64,000 bases of DNA from Lachnospiraceae bacterium (GCA_022796795.1 JAAWJI010000004.1:89232-153231); one strand, 5' to 3'. Counted from the stretch's first letter, positions 45,417-54,800 are shown. Made by a program: numbers and translations. Notes: generated by a model not told the origin, from the letters alone.

Positions 45417-45870
45417 TTTCAAGCTTTCCGTCCCTCACTTCCTCCGCCTCTTCTTGCCCTGTCTTCCCGCTTCCTGCTTCCCCACTTCTCACTTCCTCCG
45501 CCTCTTCTTGCCCTGTCTTCCCACTTCCTGCTTCCCCACTCCTCACTTCCTCCGCCTCTTCCCGTCCTTTCCTGGCCGCCTCCTCCAGAAGCTCCTGGGT
45601 ATAGGCCTCCATATCCCGTTCCAGCCGTTTTTGCTCCTGCAAAAATTCCTCCAGCTCCTGATCATAGCCGGTGCGCAAAAACAGATCTGTCACCTGCTGC
45701 TCCTGTCCCGTCCACCTGAGAATGGGCCCGAATACCAGAAGCATAAACAAAAGTCCCATGAAAAACCGTATATATTTCTTCTGCTCTCCCGCCGGAAGCA
45801 CATGCATAACCAGCACCAGCAGCACCGAATAAAAGGCAATATCCTCCACCCACCGGTAAATTTCCTGCAT
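45298..45870 (-). CDS. spoIIIAF: Stage III sporulation protein AF with an expanded acidic repeat tail
   Basis: 190 residues. Two membrane helices near the N-terminus (AFYSVLLVLVMHVLPA and FFMGLLFMLLVFGPIL) and a soluble C-terminal region rich in Glu, beginning RTGYDQELEEFLQEQKRLER. This is the SpoIIIAF layout, and its place between AE and AG confirms it. From about residue 100 an 18-residue unit containing EEAEEVRSGEAGSGKTGQ occurs twice and partly a third time. It ends on VRLDTEPAS, and its last 119 bp overlap spoIIIAG. Confidence 0.9.
   Translation of the reverse strand: MQEIYRWVEDIAFYSVLLVLVMHVLPAGEQKKYIRFFMGLLFMLLVFGPILRWTGQEQQVTDLFLRTGYDQELEEFLQEQKRLERDMEAYTQELLEEAARKGREEAEEVRSGEAGSGKTGQEEAEEVRSGEAGSGKTGQEEAEEVRDGKLENGESGREQTGNRGEEDGNQEGVAVEPVEIRVRLDTEPAS
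45437..45561. repeat. 54-bp in-frame tandem repeat inside spoIIIAF
   Basis: Copies at 45437-45490 and 45491-45544 differ at only two bases, and a third copy breaks off after 17 bases. The unit encodes 18 residues, so copy-number change keeps the frame. Confidence 0.9.
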
Positions 45871-45948
45871 ATCCGCTCCCTCCTCCCCTCGGCACCCTGT
45901 GTTTCTCCCTGTATACTGCTTCCTCCTGCAGGCTTTCCAGGACTCTTT

Positions 45949-47217
45949 TCAAATCCGCAGCCCTGTGGCTACCGCCACCACAGCCACGGTAAGCATAAAC
46001 AGAGCCGCCACGGTAAATACCATGCGCAGCAAAAGCTTTCCCGCGTCGGAAATTCCGGAAATGCAGCCAGTCATCCGCTTATCTGACACAGGCTGCACCA
46101 GAGCCGCGATTCCCTCCAATGCCAGCACCCAAATTCCCAGGCGTATCACAGGCAGAAAGCAGATGAGAACCAGCACCAGAAGCCCGGCAGCGCCAATGCC
46201 GTTTTTCACCAGGATTCCCGAGCCCAGCAGTACATCCGTCACAGATCCGGCCAGATTTCCCACCCCGGGAATGGAAGAGGCAGCCCGGCTGAATACCGTA
46301 GTCTTAAAGGAATCCACGGCGGGAGAAACCATTCCCTGAATAATCTGAAAACCGGCCACCAGGGCCAACAGGGATTTCAGCACCCATCCGATGCCCCGGA
46401 CCACAGCCTCCGAAAGCTGGGACAGATACTCCTCCCGGGTCAGATGATTCACAAATACCAGCACCACATAGCCGTTGAGAAGGGGCAGCAGCAAAAACTC
46501 CATAAGCCATTGAATTATATAGATCACTCCCAGCACAAAGGGGTAAAACACCCCTGCTGTCACCGGGCTGGAGGCCAGAGTCACAGAGAGAAAATAGGCC
46601 GGGATCAGAGCCTTCATAAAATCCTGCATGCCTCCCAGCACCTGTTGAGTCAGGGCGGAAGCCTCCTCAAAGCTTCGCAGCAAAATCAGAAACAGCAGCA
46701 TATAGATAATCTCAAAGCTGACCTCCGCAATCTGCTGATTCTTAAAAATATTGGAGAAATTCGCCAAAAACGCCGCGCAGATGGCCAGAACCAGGACCGA
46801 GAGAAAGGTTCCCTTCTGCCGGCTCCATTCCGTTCCCATCTGCCCTGTGGCCTGCTTCCACAAGGCCTTGGGGGAAAAGAGATTCTCTCCCTCCACAGCC
46901 CGCGTCACGGTCTGCCCAAAATTCAACTCTGTATCCAGGGCATCCTCCAGAGCCTGCTGCACATGGTCGAAATCCAGCTCCTCCAGAAGCTCCCGGCCAA
47001 TCTGCTCCTCCGGCTGTAAAGCTTCCTCCCACTGCAGGTAGTCTTCTGCCGCCATTCCATGTTCATCCAGCCTTTGTACATATCCTTCCTGCATCGGCTC
47101 GTACCTGCCTGCCGCCTGTGCGTCGCCGGAATATATTCCCGCCAGAAGCACAGCCAAGATCAGCGTCCCATAAAGCCTTCTTGGGAAGCCTCTGCTACTT
47201 TCCCACCCCTTTTTCAT
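45949..47217 (-). CDS. spoIIIAE: Stage III sporulation protein AE
   Basis: 422 residues from the ATG at 47217, preceded by GGGAGGA; a longer frame overlaps spoIIIAD. The N-terminus has a signal-like hydrophobic stretch ending near GDAQA. About eight helices follow, with the polar loops KTTVFSRAASSIPGVGNLAG and DVLLGSGILVKNGIGAAGL that are the strongest conserved parts of SpoIIIAE. It is an integral part of the channel complex in the mother-cell membrane. Confidence 0.94.
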   Translation of the reverse strand: MKKGWESSRGFPRRLYGTLILAVLLAGIYSGDAQAAGRYEPMQEGYVQRLDEHGMAAEDYLQWEEALQPEEQIGRELLEELDFDHVQQALEDALDTELNFGQTVTRAVEGENLFSPKALWKQATGQMGTEWSRQKGTFLSVLVLAICAAFLANFSNIFKNQQIAEVSFEIIYMLLFLILLRSFEEASALTQQVLGGMQDFMKALIPAYFLSVTLASSPVTAGVFYPFVLGVIYIIQWLMEFLLLPLLNGYVVLVFVNHLTREEYLSQLSEAVVRGIGWVLKSLLALVAGFQIIQGMVSPAVDSFKTTVFSRAASSIPGVGNLAGSVTDVLLGSGILVKNGIGAAGLLVLVLICFLPVIRLGIWVLALEGIAALVQPVSDKRMTGCISGISDAGKLLLRMVFTVAALFMLTVAVVAVATGLRI

Positions 47218-47263
47218 CGTTCCTCCCTGCTCCCAGGATTTCTCTCTCCTTTTAAAAATTCTT

Positions 47264-47647
47264 TCATCCTCCCAAAAATCCATGAATCGTTTCCAGAAGC
47301 GCGGTCAGCACCGGCATACTCACTGCTAAAATAGAGAGCTTGCTGAAAATGCCAATCTGCCCGGCCAGTGTCCCGTAGCCTGCATCCTTGCAGATATCTG
47401 AGGCAAACTCCGCCACATAGGTAATGCCGATGATTTTCAGCAGAGCCTGGATATAGGCGGCATGAATAGACAGATGCTCCTGAATGGTACGGATTCCCTC
47501 CAATACCACCGACAGCTTATCCACCGCCAGCAAGAGAATCAAAAGACTGGTGGCAATTCCCAGGTAAACGGACAGCTCTGGCTTTGCGGAGCGAATCTGC
47601 AGAGCCAGAAACACGCCTGTAATCCCGATCAAGGCTACCTGTATCAA
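47264..47647 (-). CDS. spoIIIAD: Stage III sporulation protein AD
   Basis: 127 residues starting from a TTG at 47647 placed behind a strong GGAAGGAGAG. The longer ATG at 47710 gives an unlike N-terminus overlapping spoIIIAC, while LIQVALIGITGVFLALQIR from the TTG matches SpoIIIAD. Four helices, with SKLSILAVSMPVLTALLETI at the end. Together with SpoIIIAC it is a small membrane part of the channel. Confidence 0.92.
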   Translation of the reverse strand: MIQVALIGITGVFLALQIRSAKPELSVYLGIATSLLILLLAVDKLSVVLEGIRTIQEHLSIHAAYIQALLKIIGITYVAEFASDICKDAGYGTLAGQIGIFSKLSILAVSMPVLTALLETIHGFLGG

Positions 47648-47721
47648 ACCTGCTCTCCTCCCTTCCGTATGTTCCCATCCACATCTTCCCTCTGGGGTTT
47701 CCTGACGCAAACATCTTTCCT

Positions 47722-47916
47722 TTATAGAGCAAACAGCTGCTTCATAGTGTTAAACAGCTCGTAAATATAGGGTAAAATCCAGAACAGCACCAACAAAAGA
47801 CCTGCCAGACTGGTCAAAAAGGCCTGCTCCTCCCGGCCGCTGTGCTTGAGCACCTGGCTCAGCACGGAAACTAGAATTCCCACAGCTGCTATTTTAAAAA
47901 TCAGGTTGACACTCAT
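47722..47916 (-). CDS. spoIIIAC: Stage III sporulation protein AC
   Basis: 64 residues, two helices: LIFKIAAVGILVSVLSQVLK and FLTSLAGLLLVLFWILPYI. It matches the length and sequence pattern of SpoIIIAC. It lies 10 bp after spoIIIAB. Confidence 0.93.
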   Translation of the reverse strand: MSVNLIFKIAAVGILVSVLSQVLKHSGREEQAFLTSLAGLLLVLFWILPYIYELFNTMKQLFAL

Positions 47917-47926
47917 ACGCCCTCCT

Positions 47927-48445
47927 CTATATCAGAAGGATGACCAGAAAAATCCCGCCTGCCACCCCCAGGCTCCGGTACAACCTCTGTTTACTTTGTA
48001 TTTCCTCCTCGGCTCTCTGGATATCCCCCTCCAGCTGCTCCAGATACAGCTCCATGGTGGACAGCTGCATCTCCAGATCCAGATACCCTAATCCTTCCCC
48101 CAGCCGTCCAAGCTTCTCCTTCTCCTCCCGGCGCAGACTGCTTTTCTTCAGGCTGCGGCTCATCTCCTCCTTCCAGATCCTGGACAGCCCCCGTCCGTCC
48201 CTGCGCCCCAGCTCTTCTCGCATGCCGGAAAAAAACTCTCCAAAGGGAGAGGGAAGCCTGTCTGCTAAAGCTCCAAAAGCCTCCGGCAGAGGCGCCCTGG
48301 AATATTTAATCTCCCCCCGCAGCATATAGAGCGCCTGCTTTAAGAGACGCAGTTCCATGCAATGTTTTTTTAAATCCCCCGCTCCTGCCGCCCCAAGCCC
48401 GGCGCTGCAGCACAGGATCAAAAGACTTCCCACAATCTTCAGCAT
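47927..48445 (-). CDS. spoIIIAB: Stage III sporulation protein AB
   Basis: 172 residues. It begins with a membrane anchor (MLKIVGSLLILCCSAGLG), has a helical cytoplasmic part with the conserved LKQALYMLRGEIKYSRAPL and GLGYLDLEMQLSTMELYLEQ, and ends in a second helix (GVAGGIFLVILLI). The C-terminal helix pair resembles GspF-type proteins. The start overlaps the spoIIIAA stop by 7 bp. Confidence 0.93.
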   Translation of the reverse strand: MLKIVGSLLILCCSAGLGAAGAGDLKKHCMELRLLKQALYMLRGEIKYSRAPLPEAFGALADRLPSPFGEFFSGMREELGRRDGRGLSRIWKEEMSRSLKKSSLRREEKEKLGRLGEGLGYLDLEMQLSTMELYLEQLEGDIQRAEEEIQSKQRLYRSLGVAGGIFLVILLI

Positions 48446-49443
48446 ATTTCCTCCCCTTTATACAGGCTTTGTCCCTGACCGTCCAAAATCTCTCGGACAC
48501 GCCCCGCCTGTCCTCTGTTTTGCAAAACGAGATAGCGCTCAAAGACCTCTTCCTGCACCAGCTTCTGCAGGAGAGGCTTTTTCTCCAGCTCCTCCAGACA
48601 GCCAGCGTGAACCGTGGCCAAAAACCGGCAGCCGCAGTGAAGAATAGTCTCAATAGCGTGAATTTCCTCCAAACTTCCGATCTCGTCCACCGCCACCACC
48701 TCCGGCGCCATGGACCGAACCAGCAGCATCATGCCTTCTGTTTTGGGACAGCAGTCCAGCACGTCCGTGCGGATTCCCAGATCGTGGGAGGGCACTCCCA
48801 GATAGGAGCCGCCGATCTCCGAGCGCTCATCTACCACCCCCACCGTACACCCCCGGCGTCCGGGTTTTCCCTCCTGGGATACACTTCCATTGGAAATCTG
48901 CCGGACCAGGTCCCGCAACAAGGTGGTCTTGCCGCAGCCAGGAGGCGAGAGAATCAGGGTATGGCAGACCTGTCCGTCCTCCCGGTACAAAAAAGGCAGC
49001 ACCTGATCCCCGCAGCCCTTTACCTCATGGGAAAGACGCACATTGAGAAAGGAGATATATTTCATGCTCCGCATTCGGTTTCCCTCCAGCACAGCCCGTC
49101 CCGCCACACCAATGCGGTGTCCCCCTTCTATGGTCAGAAAGCCTTGGCGCAGCTCCTCCTCAAAGGCGTAAAGAGAATGTCTGCCTACAAGCTCCAGAGT
49201 CTCCTGGATTTGGCGGCGGGTTACCACAAAAAATTGCTCCTGCTGCTTCCAGGTCAGAGAATCACCTTTCAGAAGCTCTCCCTTGTTTCCGGCAAAAAGC
49301 TCCTGCCCGCCACAGAGCAAAAGCATAGGCTGTCCCGTCCGCAGACGAATCTCCTGAAGCTTCTCCAACTCCAGGGGCAGACTCTGCAAAATCTGCCGCA
49401 GCTTTGGTGGAAATATTTTCATAAGCTCTTCCAGCTCACTCAT
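48439..49443 (-). CDS. spoIIIAA: Stage III sporulation protein AA (secretion ATPase)
   Basis: 334 residues. A Walker A motif LSPPGCGKTTLLRDL lies near residue 165, with VVDERSEIGG and VVAVDEIGSLEEIHAI (Walker B) following. It is related to secretion ATPases of type II/IV systems and powers the channel across the engulfed forespore. It leads the operon. The minus strand at 49463-49470 has CATATATT about 20 bp before the ATG, which could be part of a sigma-E -10 box, but no good -35 was found. RBS AAAGAGGTGAGG. Confidence 0.94.
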   Translation of the reverse strand: MSELEELMKIFPPKLRQILQSLPLELEKLQEIRLRTGQPMLLLCGGQELFAGNKGELLKGDSLTWKQQEQFFVVTRRQIQETLELVGRHSLYAFEEELRQGFLTIEGGHRIGVAGRAVLEGNRMRSMKYISFLNVRLSHEVKGCGDQVLPFLYREDGQVCHTLILSPPGCGKTTLLRDLVRQISNGSVSQEGKPGRRGCTVGVVDERSEIGGSYLGVPSHDLGIRTDVLDCCPKTEGMMLLVRSMAPEVVAVDEIGSLEEIHAIETILHCGCRFLATVHAGCLEELEKKPLLQKLVQEEVFERYLVLQNRGQAGRVREILDGQGQSLYKGEEIC

Positions 49444-49996
49444 TGCCTCACCTCTTTAAGGCAATATATGAATAAGCTGTTAAAAAAAGAACAGGCCTGA
49501 ATAAGAAAGCACGTAAGAAAATTTTGAGAAATTGCGTATATGTAAAGAAGCAGTATGGGCAAAATTTGCTCATACTGCTCCTGGCAGAAAACTTAAACGG
49601 ATCCTTCGTCTAAAGATTTTTTATTATGGATTTTGCAGTAAGAACACCCAAACATCAGCGATTGGATACAGCCATTACCAGCTCCATGGCTGCCATAATA
49701 AAAGGTTTGCGCTTTTGCAGAACATCGACAATGACGCAGATATCCATAAGTGTTTTATAATTTGCCTGCCTTTTCTACCCTTGCTTCTTCCTGCGTAATA
49801 TCGGAAGGAATGACATCAAGAAGAGATTTTGCAAATTGCCTGCAGAGGGATAATTATCCAAGATCGTAAATACAGATGCCGCAAGAAGCAGACCCCAGGT
49901 TGCCAGTCTCTGAAACTACATTTGATATTCAAAATTGAAAACTGCAATCATTTTACACATGCGCTTTTCCTCCCATACAATACACATAGGCATGTT
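49444..49996. other. Gene-poor stretch with decayed coding sequence
   Basis: No intact gene seen. Fragments of open frame on the minus strand (for example one reading FAKSLLDVIPSDITQEEARV near 49800) stop quickly and shift frame, so this looks like decayed coding sequence of a family I do not recognise. Lower G+C than the flanks. Confidence 0.45.
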
Positions 49997-50398
49997 CTAA
50001 AGTGGCCGCATCCTCTGCTGCACACCAAAAAAGGGTATTCTAATGACTGCCGGATGAATTACGCCCGTGACGCAAATGGGATGATCCAAAGTTCCACAAT
50101 ATAATACAGGTACTTTCTTAAGCGTAATCGCCTCTGCGCATTTGGAATATACACGATTTAACCGTTTATTGTTGCAATTTCCATACTTTTTCATAGCCTG
50201 TTTTTCCAATATGAAGCATACAATCTTACGGACAAAAAAGACTCCGCATCCACATGCCCATAAGAAACCGGTAATGCGAAACCCTTTTAACCAATCCTGT
50301 GTTTCCGGCGATATTAAGAATACATCCAGTGAGAGAAACGGAACGCAAAACAGTATCATGCTCCAAAGAGAAAACCACAGCGGCAAAGTAAAGCGCAA
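49997..50398 (-). pseudogene. Remnant of a BlaR1/MecR1-type (M56) sensor protein
   Basis: In the frame that continues from the BlaI C-terminus, two hydrophobic stretches (LPLWFSLWSMILFCVPF and ITGFLWACGCGVFFVRKIVC) are followed by KRLNRVYSKCAEAITLKKVP, VLYCGTLDHPICVTG and VIHPAVIRI. This is the cytoplasmic loop pattern of M56 BlaR1-like proteins. The HExxH protease and sensor domains are absent; the frame runs into other sequence at IPFFGVQQ and stops. It appears to have been joined to blaI by a deletion that removed its own start. Confidence 0.65.
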
Positions 50399-50703
50399 AT
50401 TTACAAACCCTATAACCATTTTAGAAAGAGAGCCGTCATACACACGGCTTAAAAAATTGCGGCTTTCTGCAAGCAGACAGTCGCTTTCTGTTACTGCCGG
50501 GTAGTACAGATATCCTTTCCCTGACGTTTTGTAGACAATGCTCCCTTTTTTACCAACCGGGCAAGATAGGTCTGAATAGTTGTTTTACTCCAATTTGTTC
50601 CCTTTAGTCTGTCCAATATTTCGGGAAGCGTCTGCGGCGGATTGCTCCAAACACTCTTCATAACCCGCCATTCTGATTCCGAAATGGAAATCTGCTGTTC
50701 CAT
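50399..50703 (-). pseudogene. blaI: Frameshifted BlaI/MecI-family repressor
   Basis: From an ATG at 50703 (RBS GGGGG) the sequence reads as a BlaI winged helix: SISESEWRVMKSVWSNPP, TLPEILDRLKG, TNWSKTTIQTYLARLVKKGA, then LSTKRQGK. There it shifts frame at a run of A/G bases near 50516: the expected continuation GYLYYPAVTESDCLLAESR, NFLSRVYDGSLSKM follows in the next frame. One missing base explains it. The uncorrected product would stop after about 70 residues and lose the dimerisation part. BlaI repressors control beta-lactam responses with BlaR1. Confidence 0.82.
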
Positions 50704-50727
50704 TCTGAACCCCCATTGATTGATTCT

Positions 50728-50762
50728 ATGTAGTTTTATGTATTCTGCCATTAAAACTACAT
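50728..50762. promoter_or_regulatory. Inverted repeat upstream of the BlaI-type gene, likely old operator
   Basis: ATGTAGTTTT (50728-50737) and AAAACTACAT (50753-50762) are perfect 10-bp arms separated by 15 bp, just upstream of the blaI start. They contain the TGTA/TACA core of BlaI/MecI operators. Confidence 0.55.
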
Positions 50763-50864
50763 TATGTCAATCATTTTTCAATTCTCACATATTATCTTGA
50801 GAATCTCCAGCCTGTTTCTCCTGAGTAAAATTCGCCAATGCTGAATATTCTATACATCTTTATA

Positions 50865-50912
50865 TTGACATATGTCAATAATCATCTTATAATTATTAAC
50901 ATAAGTCAATAA
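50865..50912 (+). promoter_or_regulatory. Strong promoter with overlapping direct-repeat operator of the DUF134-NifX gene
   Basis: TTGACA (50865-50870), a 17-bp spacer and TATAAT (50888-50893) match the consensus exactly. The -35 box is half of a palindrome TTGACATATGTCAA. ACATATGTCAATAA (50868-50881) recurs with one change at 50899-50912, 31 bp on, so two like sites bracket the -10 box, about three helical turns apart. Confidence 0.78.
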
Positions 50913-50934
50913 CATGCATACAAAGGAGGTTTTA

Positions 50935-51696
50935 ATGCCCCGTCCCAGCAAAAACAAGCGAATCGGAAAACTGCCTCTGCATACGGTTTTTACTGCCCAG
51001 GGAGCGGAAAAAGCTTCCGGCGCTCTGGGGCTTCTGCTGGAGGAATACGAAACCCTGCGGCTCATCGACTATCTGGGCTATACCCAGGAAGCCTGCGCCC
51101 AGCGGATGCAGGTGGGGCGCGCCACAGTGCAGGCTCTCTACACCAGCGCCCGCAAAAAAACGGCCCGGTTCCTGGTGGAGGGCACCACGCTTTGTATCCA
51201 GGGCGGAAATTATGAGCTCTGCCAGGAAAATATGGATCTATGGAAAGGAGAATCCCTTATGAAGCTTGCAGTAACCTATGAAAACGGTGAAATTTTTCAG
51301 CATTTCGGACACACAGAACAATTTAAGATTTATGAGATTGAGGAGGGCAAGATTCTCTCCTCCCAGGTAGTAGACACCAAGGGAAGCGGACACGGGGCCC
51401 TAGCCGGATTCCTTCAGGATCTGGGAGTGCAGGTTCTCATCTGCGGAGGCATTGGCGGAGGCGCCCGCAACGCTCTGGCAGAGGTTGGCATCTCCCTCTA
51501 TCCCGGAGCCTCCGGCGACGCGGATTCCCAGGTGGCATCCTTCCTGGCCGGGGCCCTGGCCTATGATCCGGACACCGTATGCAGCCATCACAGCCATGAA
51601 CATGGAGAGAGCTGCGGAGGACACGGACAGGAAGGCGGCGGGTGCGGCTCTCACGGAGCCGGACACAGCTGCGGTCAGGGAGGCGGCGGTCACTAA
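50935..51696 (+). CDS. DUF134 HTH - NifX/NifB-type dinitrogenase cofactor domain fusion with His/Cys tail
   Basis: 253 residues from the ATG at 50935 behind AAAGGAGG. Residues 1-95 are a DUF134 domain (MPRPSKNKRIGKLPLHTVF, then EEYETLRLIDYLGYTQEA and MQVGRATVQALYTSARKK), a sigma-factor-like HTH. Residues about 109-215 are a NifX/NifB-like cluster-binding domain (LAVTYENGEIFQHFGHTEQF, LICGGIGGGARNALAEVGI). The tail from 222 is His/Cys/Gly-rich (SHHSHEHGESCGGHG), probably metal-binding. An AAGGAG precedes the internal ATG at 51259, at the domain boundary, which could yield a separate NifX-type protein of 145 residues. The promoter is perfect and has repeat operators. Confidence 0.88.
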   Translation: MPRPSKNKRIGKLPLHTVFTAQGAEKASGALGLLLEEYETLRLIDYLGYTQEACAQRMQVGRATVQALYTSARKKTARFLVEGTTLCIQGGNYELCQENMDLWKGESLMKLAVTYENGEIFQHFGHTEQFKIYEIEEGKILSSQVVDTKGSGHGALAGFLQDLGVQVLICGGIGGGARNALAEVGISLYPGASGDADSQVASFLAGALAYDPDTVCSHHSHEHGESCGGHGQEGGGCGSHGAGHSCGQGGGGH

Positions 51697-51712
51697 AGCG
51701 TTTCCCGTCAAA

Positions 51713-51811
51713 GGGGCTGTGGAAAAATGCAGTTTATACACAAGATATAGGTGCAACCTTTATGACCTAAATGCACTATCTTGTATATAACAGCTGTTTT
51801 GCCACAGCCCC
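51713..51811. mobile_element. 99-bp inverted-repeat element (possible MITE, may serve as terminator)
   Basis: GGGGCTGTGG (51713-51722) and CCACAGCCCC (51802-51811) are perfect ends. Inside, TATACA-c-AAGATA pairs with TATCTTGTATATA and GGTGCA with TGCACT, giving one long hairpin. The ends resemble those of IS1182/IS5-like elements. It lies between converging genes and carries no ORF, so it may also stop transcription. Confidence 0.5.
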
Positions 51812-51882
51812 TTGCTTTCTCTGTCCCCTTGTCCACTGAGGGTTCCTTCAACCCATACAGCTTTTCTGGCATTTTCCCGCTT

Positions 51883-54800
51883 TCACACCAGGGGACAGGA
51901 AATCACTTCTCCCAGGCAGAAGGAATAAATCAGCTTTTCCTTCACCCGCTTTCCCGTAATCTGCTCCAAAGCCTTCTGATAGTAATCCAGCTGTCTTCCA
52001 TACCGTTCCAAAAGCTCCCTTCCGTCCTTCACCTGGTCTGTCTTGTAATCCAGAATCACAATCTGCTCCTCTTCCCCGGCCTGACAAGCCCTTCCTTCTT
52101 CACCAACCTGACAAGTCTTTCCTTCTTCCCCGGCCTCCTCATAAAACCAGGCGTCTATAATTCCCTGGATCAACACCGGCTCCATAGATTCCCACTCCGG
52201 CCGGATCCTGGCCGCTGGCAGACTGATGACAAAGGGCTGCTCCACATACAGGCGCTCCCTCTTCCTGGCCTGGCTCATGCGTTTTGCAAGACTGGTTCTG
52301 CCAAAGGCAAACAGATCCCAGGGACGAATACTATCCGCCATCTCCCGGGTCAGGCGCCCTTCTTCCACCAGACGTTCCAGCTCCTTTTTGACCTGCTCCG
52401 TATGGGAGAACCGGGACACATCCAGCTCCTGCAAAGCCCGGTGATAGGCAGTTCCCCGGGCTGCTCCCTGTAGGGCTTTCCCCTCCTGCATAAACCGGGG
52501 CACATAGGGCACCACCTGGGGCTCCTGGTAGAGCATAAGCTCCCGCTCTTCCTCCTCCACCTGCCCCTCCTGCTTCAGCTCCGAAACGCTGACCTTTACC
52601 TGCAGATTCACCTCGGTCTCGTAGGGATATACAAATCCCAGCTGCTCCGCTAAAAGCTGCTCCGCTTCCGGCCACAGGGTCTTATCGCCTGCCATCTGCT
52701 CCAGCTTTTCTTTCCTTCCCCGATCCAAAAGCCGGGTCTCAAGCTCTTCAAACACCAGTTCCTCCGGATAAACCCGCCGAATACAAAAGTCCTCCTCTTG
52801 AACTGCAGGCAGAATCCAGTCCCAGTAGGTACGGACTCCTGTAAGCTCCAGGTAATTTAAGGCGCAGCGTCCCCGGGAAAGCTTATATTTCATTAACTTC
52901 TCCTCAAGCTTCTCCAAGGCCCCGGTTAAGATCAGCTTTTCCTTTGCCCTGGTCAGGGCCACGTACAGGACCCGCAGCTCCTCTCCCAGCATTTCCAGTT
53001 CCCGCTGCTTCTGAATCACCCGCTTTGGCAAAGTGGGCGTCTTTACCCGTCGCTCGCTGTCCACAAAGTCAACTCCTACTCCCAGCTCCGGGTGCAGCAC
53101 CACGCGGCTTCTGCTGTCCTGATAGTTAAATCCCTTGCCCATACCAGCCACAAAGACCACCGGAAATTCCAGGCCCTTGCTCTTGTGAATGCTCATGATC
53201 CGCACCGCATGGTTCCCCTCTGCGGCCACGCTGGCCTCCCCCAGATCCTCCTGGTAGCTCTGCAGCTGTTCCATGTAACGCACGAAATGAAATAAGCCCC
53301 GATAGCTGGTGCTCTCAAAGGCAATGGCCCGCTCCACCAGCATCTGCATGTTGGCTCTGCGCTGCTCTCCCCCTGGCAGCACGGCCAGGTAATCCCCGTA
53401 TCCCGTATCCTCCAGCACATAGGTGATAAATTCGTGGATAGGCAGATACTGGGCCTTTCGCCGGTAGCCGTCCAGCCGGGCAAAAAACGCCTTTAGTTTG
53501 TCCTCCAGCTCCGGATCCCCTTCTGCTTTCGTTTCCATGTCCTTTGCCTCCCCGTTCTCCCCATAAACACGGCAAGCCTGGAAAAACCGCTGGTCCTGAC
53601 AGAAGCTTCGAATCTTTGCCAGCTCCTCGTCTGTGAAGCCGCCCATCATGGAACGCATAACCGCTGCCAGGGGAATATCCTGTCTGGGATTGTCCACCAC
53701 CCGCAGCAGATTTAAGAGGGTACGCACCTCCACCGTATCGAAATACCCGGTGCGGGACTCTGTGTAGGCCGGAATCCCCTGCTCGGTCAGCACCCGCACA
53801 AACACATCCCCCCAGCCCGTCAGGGAGCGGAGAAGAATCACCACATCCCCGTATTCCAGGGCTCTGTACTCCCTCTTCTTTCCGTCCCAGATCCTCTGCT
53901 CCCGGCATAGCCTCTCAATCCGGTTTCCAATCATGGCTGCCTCCAGCTCCCGGGCCGTTCTCCTGGGGACTGCTGTCTCCTTTTTTCCCGCCTCCCCTGC
54001 CATGGCGGTCCTTCCTGCCGCTTTGTTTCCCTTTTGGGCAGATTCCCCATCCACGCTGGTTTCCAGGCTCTCCAAGGCTTCCTCCGCCTCCAAATCATCC
54101 GTCTCCAGGATCAGCACCTCGGTCTGGTTTTCCCCTTCCTCCCCCAAGGGATACTCCGCCCCCAGATACAGGGCTGCATCCTCGTCGTACTCAATGCCAC
54201 CCACCAGGGGCGTCATAATCTTCCTGAAAATCTTGTTGGCGCTGTCCAGAATCTCTCCCCGGCTTCGGAAATTCCGGCGCAGATCAATTCTCTGGTACAG
54301 ACTCTCCTCCTGACTATAGGTCTGATACTTTTCCAGAAACAGTTCCGGCCTGGCCAGACGGAAGCTGTAAATACTCTGTTTTACATCCCCTACCATAAAA
54401 ATATTGGGAGTTCCCCTGCGGATACGGCTCACGCTGGTCAGCAGCACCTCCTGGAGCAGGTTGCTGTCCTGGTACTCGTCAATCATAATCTCCTCAAAGT
54501 AATCCGTCAGCTCCTCTGCCGCCGCTGTGGGGATGACCTGCAGCTCTCCCGCCTCCCCTGTCCGTACATCCTGCACCAGGATTTCCAGGGCCAAATGCTC
54601 CAGATCGGAAAAATCCGCCAGATTGCGACTGCGCTTTTTCTTCTCATATTCCTCCAGAAACCGCTCCGTCAGTTCCAGAAGCATGGAGGCGGAAGGCCCA
54701 GCTCCTCTCAAATACTCTGCCGCCTGGGAAAGGGACTGGGAAAAATACCTTCCCTTCAGATCCTTGAGACATTTTTTCATACCTTCCCGGACAGCCTTGA

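Noticed and set aside
49463..49470. Sigma-E promoter of spoIIIA
   Set aside because: Only a -10-like CATATATT was found; no matching -35 box, so it is not listed as a feature.
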